Below are positions 7,489 through 12,532 of a DNA stretch of 16,156 nt, one piece after another. Each line of letters starts with the position of its first letter. The first letter of the stretch is position 1. Origin of the DNA: Asaia bogorensis (lineage in GTDB: Bacteria; Pseudomonadota; Alphaproteobacteria; Acetobacterales; Acetobacteraceae). Below the pieces are notes generated by a model that saw only the letters and a program-made list of their open reading frames with translations, did not search any database and had not been told where the DNA came from. The stretch covers positions 1 through 16,156 of the forward strand of contig CAMCEP010000032.1 in NCBI GenBank assembly GCA_945873675.1, given 5' to 3'. The translations under genes and the position numbers were made by a program.

Positions 7489-8514
7489 ATGGCCAAGATT
7501 GACGCGCGGCGCATTGCGAATTTATTGGCTGATCCACCGGCATCAATGCGCGTTGTGCTGATTTATGGCGATGATCTGGGGCTGGTGCGCGAAAGGGCGG
7601 ATCAATTAATCCGCTCCGTTGTTGGGGATGATCCCTTCGGCTTGGTGGATGTGCCGCGCGATGCGGCATCCCGCGATGTTGGTCTGCTGGCCGGTGAGGC
7701 CGCGCAATCGGCCTTGACCGGTGGGCGGCGCCTGGTGCGCGTGCGCGATGCAACCGATGGGCTAGCCAATGCCGCCAAGGCGGCACTGGCGGGGCCAGGG
7801 CCAGGGCTGGTGGTGCTGGAGGCAGGCGCGCTTGCTGGCAATAAGGGCCTGCGCCCCGCGCTGGAACGCGCCAATGACGCGGCGGCGGTAATTGCCTGCT
7901 ACCCCGAAACGGGCGCCGACCTGGAAGCAAGCCTTGGGCGCATGCTGAAGGAACGTGGTGTCGCAGTCGATAGCGGCGCGCTTGCCTTCATGGCGGCGCG
8001 GCTTGGCGAAAACCGTCTGCAAATCCGCCAGGAAGTGGAAAAGCTGGCGCTTTATGTCGGTCCCACCAAACGCGTCACGGAAGAAGACGCGATTGCATGC
8101 ATCGCAGAAGGTTCAACGCTTGATCTTGACCAGGCGCTACTTGCGGCAACGGCCGGCGATGCGGCGCTGGCGGATCGGGCACTGGATCAAGCCTTCGCTG
8201 AAGGGGCGGCGGCAGTGCAGGTGGTGCGCGCAGCTTTGCGGCATGTGCAGCGGCTGCATCTGGCAGCACTAGCAATGGCGAAGGGGGCAAGCCCTGGCGA
8301 TGCGCTATCCGCCCTTCGCCCACCAGTGTTTTTCAAGAGCCGCCCCGCATTTGAAAGGGCGGTCCGGCTTTGGCCACCCGCCGCTTTGGCAGCAGCCGGT
8401 GAGGCGCTTTTGGAAGCCGAACGCCAAACAAAAACCACCGGCATGCCAGATGATGCGATTGCCCGCGCGGCCGTCATGGCGCTGGCACGGGAAGCGGTGC
8501 TCAGGCGGCGTTAG
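7489..8514 (+). CDS. holA: DNA polymerase III subunit delta
   Basis: The 341-residue delta subunit is part of the clamp loader and opens the beta sliding clamp. The N-terminal AAA+-like domain shows VVLIYGDDLGLVRERAD (22-38), a degenerate nucleotide-binding region without a functional P-loop, as expected for delta. The middle segment holds the conserved LGENRLQIRQEVEKLALY block, and the helical C-terminal collar domain contains VVRAALRHVQRLH and VFFKSRPAFERAVRLW. The ATG lies 2 bases after the lptE stop, so the two genes are almost certainly co-transcribed with leuS. The convergent cupin gene ends 28 bases downstream, so the leuS-lptE-holA unit should end here, although I see no strong terminator. 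Confidence 0.95.
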   Translation: MAKIDARRIANLLADPPASMRVVLIYGDDLGLVRERADQLIRSVVGDDPFGLVDVPRDAASRDVGLLAGEAAQSALTGGRRLVRVRDATDGLANAAKAALAGPGPGLVVLEAGALAGNKGLRPALERANDAAAVIACYPETGADLEASLGRMLKERGVAVDSGALAFMAARLGENRLQIRQEVEKLALYVGPTKRVTEEDAIACIAEGSTLDLDQALLAATAGDAALADRALDQAFAEGAAAVQVVRAALRHVQRLHLAALAMAKGASPGDALSALRPPVFFKSRPAFERAVRLWPPAALAAAGEALLEAERQTKTTGMPDDAIARAAVMALAREAVLRRR

Positions 8515-8542
8515 ACCTGGGTAGGCTTTTTCGGATCAAGGC

Positions 8543-8977
8543 CTAGGTTCGGATGAAGTCAGCCACCTTCACGTTTTGCCTGAGCACCGCAAGATCATCC
8601 AGACTTGGCAATTGCGGCCTGTCACGCTCGGCCGCGACCAAGCAGAGAAAGCCAAGCGGTGCGTCTTCGGCCGCGCGGAATTGATGCCATTGCATGGGCT
8701 GGATTTCCACCAGGTCATGCTCCGCAATATCGGTGATCTCATCAGCAACCAGGCAAGCGCCGCGCCCACGGAGAATAAGCACCCAATGGATATGCTGGTG
8801 GCGTTCCAAAGTGGAATGACCACCCGGTTGAACTTCAAAATACCGCCACTGGACCGGGAGAGTATCCGCGCCTTCAAACAATATTTGGCGCGTCACATCC
8901 TTGTAAGGGCCGCCTTCCTTATAGGCCAGCAACGGGACATTTTCCCACGCATACGCATTAAACCGACGCACCGTCAT
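8543..8977 (-). CDS. Small cupin-domain protein
   Basis: The 144-residue protein is a single cupin beta-barrel. Motif 1 is spread over PGGHSTLERHQHIHWVLILRG (candidate metal ligands H54, H60, H62 and H64), and motif 2 lies around VEIQPMQWHQF with H98. Metal binding is therefore likely; the usual motif-1 glutamate is not clearly in place. Small cupins of this type act as dioxygenases, isomerases, decarboxylases or sugar-binding proteins. The ATG overlaps the TGA of the RuBisCO-like gene by 4 bases (ATGA, 8974-8977), so the two are translated together and probably act on the same pathway. I cannot name the reaction. Confidence 0.85.
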   Translation of the reverse strand: MTVRRFNAYAWENVPLLAYKEGGPYKDVTRQILFEGADTLPVQWRYFEVQPGGHSTLERHQHIHWVLILRGRGACLVADEITDIAEHDLVEIQPMQWHQFRAAEDAPLGFLCLVAAERDRPQLPSLDDLAVLRQNVKVADFIRT

Positions 8978-10119
8978 TCTGCGGCCTTTCCGCCTGACAC
9001 AGCCTGTTCAATCGCGGTGATGAAGGCGCGCGCGCCAACTTCCGGATCGGGCGCATGGCGCATCAGTGCACCGCCAATCAGGAAGACGGCGTCATGGCCA
9101 AAGGCCGCAACCATGCTGTCAATTTTCTCAATCGTCATGCCACCCGCCGGGGAAGGGAAACCGGGCTTCACATCGCCCAAGGGCTCCTGCATGGCAATGG
9201 CCAAATCCAGGCATTCCTTTTCGGTGAAGGTAAAGCGCCCGCCAGCATTGGGAAAGACCGAAATATCCGCGCCAAAAATACGAAACAGGCGCCCGAGCAG
9301 CATGGCCGGCGTCATGCCATGTTCGGGATCATGGAAATGCGTGCCGGTGAAGCTTGGATGCGTCATCACTGCAAGGCCATATTTGCGCGCCAGGTGAAAA
9401 CCCGTGTCGGGCCCGATCAACATGGGGGCAATCAGCGCGCCCGCGCACCCCTGAGCGGCGGCGAATTCCATTTGCGCTTCGATTTGGTCAAACCGCCCGG
9501 CAATCATCGGAAAATAGAGTGTTCGGCGCCCAGTCTTGGCATTGGCGTTCCCGATCGCCTCCTGCAGCCGCGCCACTCTTTCCGTGAAGGGGTGGAAGGG
9601 CTGATCCATGAGCCCGTGATCATCCTTGATCACATCAAGGCCACCCAAAGCATAGCCGGCAGCAAGCCGGGCCAATTCCTGCACCGATAGACCCAAGGGT
9701 TTGATGGCGGTAGCGGCAAGCGGGCGGCCATGCACGCCAAGGGCTGCGCGAAGCCCGCCAATCCCAAAGCGCGGCCCGCCAAAGGCGCGCAGCTGATCCG
9801 GGGTCAGACGGATATCAATGATCTTGATGCCACGACGGATGGAGATATTGCCGAAAATGATATTCAGCAGATTTGGGATCGAATCATTGGCGATATCGGC
9901 GCGGTAGCTGATCTTCACATCGAAAGCGCGGGATGGCGCCGCGCAGGGGGTAATGGCTTCCACCTGCCCCACAATGCCCGCGTCCCAGATCGCCGGCGGC
10001 ACGCAATCGCCCGGGATTTCGACCGTTTCTTCAAGGCAGATATCCTTGGCATGGGCTTCAATCGGCCGGGAATCATCCGGGGTGATGCGATAGAGAATGT
10101 GAAACCGCGGCGCGCCCAT
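8974..10119 (-). CDS. RuBisCO-like protein (form IV, non-carboxylating)
   Basis: The 381-residue protein has the complete two-domain layout of the RuBisCO large chain: an N-terminal domain (about 1-125) and a TIM barrel (about 135-370). Landmarks are FGN (89-91; N123 region), GRPLAATAIKPLGLS (131-145), the lysine loop GGLDVIKDDHG (159-169), THPSFTG (253-259), the loop-6 region FPNAGGRF (289-296) and the phosphate loop IGGAL (348-352). By remembered alignment with spinach numbering, K175 (K140), the carbamylated K201 (K165) and D203 (D167) are kept. E204 is His (H168), the PKLG lysine is deleted, H327 is lost and K334 is Arg. CO2 fixation is therefore not expected. Known RLPs are enolases or isomerases of methionine salvage or act in D-apiose catabolism. 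The specific substrate here is unknown. The ATG at 10119 fits RuBisCO N-termini. Confidence 0.9.
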   Translation of the reverse strand: MGAPRFHILYRITPDDSRPIEAHAKDICLEETVEIPGDCVPPAIWDAGIVGQVEAITPCAAPSRAFDVKISYRADIANDSIPNLLNIIFGNISIRRGIKIIDIRLTPDQLRAFGGPRFGIGGLRAALGVHGRPLAATAIKPLGLSVQELARLAAGYALGGLDVIKDDHGLMDQPFHPFTERVARLQEAIGNANAKTGRRTLYFPMIAGRFDQIEAQMEFAAAQGCAGALIAPMLIGPDTGFHLARKYGLAVMTHPSFTGTHFHDPEHGMTPAMLLGRLFRIFGADISVFPNAGGRFTFTEKECLDLAIAMQEPLGDVKPGFPSPAGGMTIEKIDSMVAAFGHDAVFLIGGALMRHAPDPEVGARAFITAIEQAVSGGKAAE

Positions 10120-10188
10120 TAAAATCTGAAGCCTCTCCAACCTTGCCAAAGGACACCCATACCGCCCCAAATCGGCTTCACGTTTATG

Positions 10189-10209
10189 GGTGATAATACC
10201 ATTATCGCC
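10189..10209. promoter_or_regulatory. Dyad over a candidate -10 box for the RuBisCO-like/cupin operon
   Basis: GGTGATAAT-ACC-ATTATCGCC is a 9-bp inverted repeat with one mismatch and a 3-base centre. On the minus strand it contains an extended -10 element, TGG followed by TATTAT (hexamer at 10193-10198, 5 of 6 matches), about 70 bases upstream of the RuBisCO-like gene. No clear -35 box is visible. A repressor bound here would cover the promoter. Both the promoter and the operator roles are inferred. Confidence 0.35.
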
Positions 10210-10225
10210 AAGTTGCCGGCCCGGC

Positions 10226-10303
10226 TATCGGGATGGGGGCGGGGTTGCGTGTCGTCTAGCAGGTTGGGCCTCAGCCCCCCTGGCCCAACCCAGTGGCCCG
10301 ATA
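10226..10303. repeat. Nested inverted repeats in the divergent intergenic region
   Basis: The inner hairpin is a perfect 9-bp stem, GGTTGGGCC (10262-10270) with GGCCCAACC (10282-10290), around an 11-base C-rich loop. It is enclosed by an outer 7-bp pair, TATCGGG (10226-10232) with CCCGATA (10297-10303). No U-tract follows on either strand, so a simple intrinsic terminator is unlikely. It could be a structured leader, a small RNA or a degraded dispersed palindrome. The 286-base gap between the RuBisCO-like gene and the hydratase gene contains no convincing ORF. Confidence 0.5.
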
Positions 10304-10343
10304 CCCAAGACCCAAGCTTTTCCCACAAACCCTCTCGCCGCCG

Positions 10344-10363
10344 ATTTCACGCATGCGTGAAAT
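10344..10363. promoter_or_regulatory. 20-bp perfect palindrome, candidate operator upstream of the MaoC hydratase gene
   Basis: ATTTCACGCA is followed directly by its exact reverse complement, giving a 20-bp uninterrupted palindrome 42 bases before the hydratase ATG. The half-site TTTCACGC resembles recognition elements of dimeric helix-turn-helix repressors, but I do not recognise the factor. A long perfect palindrome in a promoter position suggests an operator; no regulator gene is encoded nearby. The palindrome is directly visible. Its role is inferred. Confidence 0.55.
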
Positions 10364-10405
10364 GCTTTATCCACGGCGCCGACAGCAGCACCGAGGGCTC
10401 AAACC

Positions 10406-10855
10406 ATGGCGGAAATCTATTTCTTCGAAGACCTGACGGTCGGGCTGACCGCCAAATTTTCCAAAACCATCACGGAAGCCGATATCGTGCTGTTCGCCGC
10501 CGTCACCGGCGATACCAACCCCATGCATCTGGATGCGGAATATGCCGCCACCTCCATTTTCAAGGAACGCATCGCGCATGGCATGCTGGCGGCGGGCTTG
10601 ATTACCAAGGTGCTGGGCACGCAACTCCCCGGGCCGGGCACGATCTATATGTCCCAAAGCCTGAAATTCCGCGCCCCGGTGAAAATTGGCGAAACCGTTA
10701 CCGCCATTGTCGAAGTCGCCGCACTCCATCCCGAAAAACACCGCGCGACGCTGAAGACCGTCTGCCTGGTCAAGGGTGAACCAGTGCTGGAGGGGGAGGC
10801 CTTTGTCTCCGTCCCCTCCCGCGCTGCGGCTGTCGCTACCAAGGCAGCGGAGTAA
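10406..10855 (+). CDS. MaoC/PhaJ-type (R)-specific enoyl-CoA hydratase family protein
   Basis: The 149-residue protein is a single hot-dog domain with the hydratase-2 motif: AAVTGDTNPMHLD (31-43) holds the catalytic pair D36 and H41, followed by KERIAHGML (53-61). PhaJ-like enzymes hydrate trans-2-enoyl-CoA to (R)-3-hydroxyacyl-CoA, feeding polyhydroxyalkanoate or fatty acid metabolism. Related MaoC proteins act on mesaconyl-CoA or other acyl-CoAs, so the substrate is open. The ATG has GAGG 9 bases upstream. It is the first gene of a tight plus-strand run: the LOG-family gene starts 4 bases after its stop. The 20-bp palindrome 42 bases upstream is a plausible control site. The C-terminal Ala-rich tail is short and unremarkable. 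Confidence 0.9.
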   Translation: MAEIYFFEDLTVGLTAKFSKTITEADIVLFAAVTGDTNPMHLDAEYAATSIFKERIAHGMLAAGLITKVLGTQLPGPGTIYMSQSLKFRAPVKIGETVTAIVEVAALHPEKHRATLKTVCLVKGEPVLEGEAFVSVPSRAAAVATKAAE

Positions 10856-10859
10856 TCCC

Positions 10860-11441
10860 ATGCGCCGCGTTTGTGTTTTTGCGGGCTCCGCCGCCGGCGC
10901 CCGCCCTGAATATGCCGCCGCTGCCGCCGCCCTTGGCCGAGAGCTCGCCGCGCGCGGGCTTGGCCTGGTTTATGGCGGGGGCGGCGTTGGCCTGATGGGC
11001 GCGGTTTCGGCTGCTGCCCAGGCCGCAGGGGCTGAGGTGATTGGCATCATCCCCCATGGGTTGGTGGCGCGCGAAGCGGGTGCCAAGCAGCTCAAGGATA
11101 TGCGCGTGGTGGCTTCCATGCATGAACGCAAGGCGCTGATGGCCGAGCTTTCCGATGGCTTCATCGTGCTGCCTGGCGGCTATGGCAGCCTGGAAGAAGC
11201 GGTGGAAACGCTGACCTGGTTGCAGCTTGGCATTCAAAGGAAGGGCATCGTCTTTGTGGACACGCTCGGCTATTGGCAAAAGCTGATGGGCGCACTGGAT
11301 CACATGGTGGCGGAAGGCTTTGTGCGGGCTGAAATGCGCGCTGCGGCCATGCTGGCGCCGGATGGTGCCGCCGCGATTGATGCGCTGATCCGCTTTGCGC
11401 CGCCTGATGTGCCGCGCTGGCTCAGCCCTGGGGAAACGTGA
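10860..11441 (+). CDS. LOG-family (TIGR00730) nucleoside 5'-monophosphate phosphoribohydrolase
   Basis: The 193-residue protein has the lysine-decarboxylase-like Rossmann fold of LOG proteins. It shows GGGGVGLMG (39-47), the MHERK active-site segment (87-91) and PGGYGSLEE (105-113), where the usual PGGxGT threonine is Ser. LOG enzymes release the base from cytokinin riboside monophosphates or purine nucleotides. In bacteria without plant contact they are usually annotated this way without a proven substrate. The ATG at 10860 is preceded by GGAG with 7-base spacing; the longer frame from 10776 lies inside the hydratase gene. The stop overlaps the ribF start region (GTGATG, 11438-11443), so the two genes are co-translated. 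An older annotation as lysine decarboxylase would be misleading. Confidence 0.9.
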   Translation: MRRVCVFAGSAAGARPEYAAAAAALGRELAARGLGLVYGGGGVGLMGAVSAAAQAAGAEVIGIIPHGLVAREAGAKQLKDMRVVASMHERKALMAELSDGFIVLPGGYGSLEEAVETLTWLQLGIQRKGIVFVDTLGYWQKLMGALDHMVAEGFVRAEMRAAAMLAPDGAAAIDALIRFAPPDVPRWLSPGET

Positions 11442-12367
11442 TGGCGGCGCAAATCTTCTCCGATTGGCGGGGCATCCCCAAGGAAGCACGCGGTGCGACC
11501 GTGGCGCTTGGCAATTTTGATGGCGTGCATCTGGGGCATGTTGCGGTACTGAAGGCCGCACAAGCGGCGCGGCCTGATTTGCCGCTGGCCGTGCTGACCT
11601 TTGAGCCCCATCCGCGCGAGCATTTCCGCCCGGATGATCCGGCCTTTCGGCTGACGCTGCTTCCGGCCAAGGCGGCATGCCTTGCGGATGCAGGCGCGCG
11701 CTTCGTCTATGCGCTGCGTTTCGATGATGAATTCGCCGCACTTTCGGCTGAAGCCTTTGTGGAACAGGTTCTGCATAAAGGGCTGGGTGCCAAGCATTTG
11801 GCGAGCGGGCCTGATTTCGCCTTCGGCAATCGGCGCGGCGGCGATGTGCGCTTTCTGGCCCGCGAAGCCGCTGCCCGCGGCATGGGGCTTTCCATTGTGC
11901 CGCCGTTGGAACAGGGGGGGGAGGCGATTTCGTCCACCCGCATCCGCCGGCTGTTGCAGGATGGCTACCCGGACCGCGCGGCGGAAAAGCTCGGCCGGCC
12001 ATGGGAAATCCGCGGCACGGTGGTGCATGGGGATAAGCTTGGGCGGGTGCTTGGCTGGCCGACGGCGAATATCTGGCTCGATCGGCATTTGGAACCGGCG
12101 CGGGGGGTTTATGCCGTGACGGTGGCGCTGCCGGGGGGCGGGACGGCCAAGGGCGTCGCCAATATCGGGCGGCGGCCAACGCTGGGTGGCGATAAGGTGA
12201 CGCGGCTTGAGGTCTATATCTTCGATTTCGCGGGCGATATTTACGGCCAGGAAATCGGGGTGCGGCTGGTGCAGTTTCTGCGCCCGGATGCGAAGTTTGA
12301 TGGCTTGGAAACGCTGAAAGCCGCCATTGAAGCAGATGTGGCGAATGCCCGTGCGGCGCTGGCTTGA
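11441..12367 (+). CDS. ribF: Bifunctional riboflavin kinase/FAD synthetase
   Basis: RibF phosphorylates riboflavin to FMN and adenylates FMN to FAD in the cytoplasm. The 308-residue length is typical. The N-terminal FMN adenylyltransferase domain has GNFDGVHLGH (24-33) and ISSTRIR (163-169). The C-terminal riboflavin kinase domain has GWPTAN (205-210) and VANIGRRPT (239-247), and ends with a normal helical tail. The ATG at 11441 has GGGGA 7 bases upstream and overlaps the preceding TGA by one base; a GTG one codon earlier is possible and would change one residue. The order ribF-ileS-lspA is conserved in many proteobacteria. A 165-base gap separates it from ileS. Confidence 0.97.
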   Translation: MAAQIFSDWRGIPKEARGATVALGNFDGVHLGHVAVLKAAQAARPDLPLAVLTFEPHPREHFRPDDPAFRLTLLPAKAACLADAGARFVYALRFDDEFAALSAEAFVEQVLHKGLGAKHLASGPDFAFGNRRGGDVRFLAREAAARGMGLSIVPPLEQGGEAISSTRIRRLLQDGYPDRAAEKLGRPWEIRGTVVHGDKLGRVLGWPTANIWLDRHLEPARGVYAVTVALPGGGTAKGVANIGRRPTLGGDKVTRLEVYIFDFAGDIYGQEIGVRLVQFLRPDAKFDGLETLKAAIEADVANARAALA

Positions 12368-12390
12368 CCGCCCGCATACCGCGCGCCCAT

Positions 12391-12450
12391 ATGCTCCCCA
12401 TGAAAATTTTGATGATACCGGCGCGAATTACCCGCCCGGCCTTCCGCTGA
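12391..12450 (+). CDS. Candidate Ile-containing leader mini-ORF upstream of ileS
   Basis: In the 165-base gap between ribF and ileS an ATG opens a 19-codon frame ending in TGA at 12450. It has three Ile codons (ATT 12406, ATA 12415, ATT 12427), including ATA, which is rare in GC-rich genomes. The frame's end overlaps a perfect hairpin (12435-12458). This is the layout of a regulatory leader peptide sensing isoleucyl-tRNA, which would fit ileS. Against it: no Shine-Dalgarno, Ile codons not adjacent, and no U-tract after the hairpin. A TTGACC box at 12364 could be a -35 element, but no good -10 follows. Treat this as a hypothesis. Confidence 0.25.
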   Translation: MLPMKILMIPARITRPAFR

Positions 12451-12458
12451 AGGCCGGG
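12435..12458 (+). repeat. Perfect 9-bp stem hairpin in the ileS leader
   Basis: CCCGGCCTT (12435-12443) pairs perfectly with AAGGCCGGG (12450-12458) around a 6-base loop, 74 bases before the ileS ATG. It is a stable RNA hairpin, but AAGCCCC follows instead of a U-run, so it is not a standard terminator. It could be a leader element or an RNA-processing site between ribF and ileS. Confidence 0.55.
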
Positions 12459-12532
12459 AAGCCCCAGCCCCGTATCTTTCACCTTCGCCGCCGCTACACG
12501 GTGGCCCCTTTCAGCCCGCAAGGCTCAAAACC

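Noticed and set aside
8515..8548. Possible bidirectional terminator between holA and the cupin gene
   Set aside because: The inverted repeat (AGGC/GCCT with an ACCT extension) is broken by a bulge and a 14-base loop; the short T-run is not placed after a stable stem.
8974..10119. Genuine CO2-fixing RuBisCO
   Set aside because: E204 equivalent is His, the PKLG lysine is missing, H327 and K334 are not conserved, and no small subunit or phosphoribulokinase gene is nearby.
10396..10408. Nearly the same start context (GGCTCAAACCATG) before the MaoC and ileS genes
   Set aside because: Only about 12 shared bases at two sites; could be chance, and no known element matches.
10860..11441. Lysine decarboxylase
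   Set aside because: The PGGxG(T/S)xxE and ERK motifs belong to LOG-family phosphoribohydrolases; the decarboxylase name is a known legacy misannotation.
10836..12521. 561-codon open frame on the minus strand across the LOG, ribF and ileS-leader region
   Set aside because: It is antisense to two well-identified genes and has no recognisable domain, with Arg/Pro/His-rich composition typical of antisense frames in GC-rich DNA.
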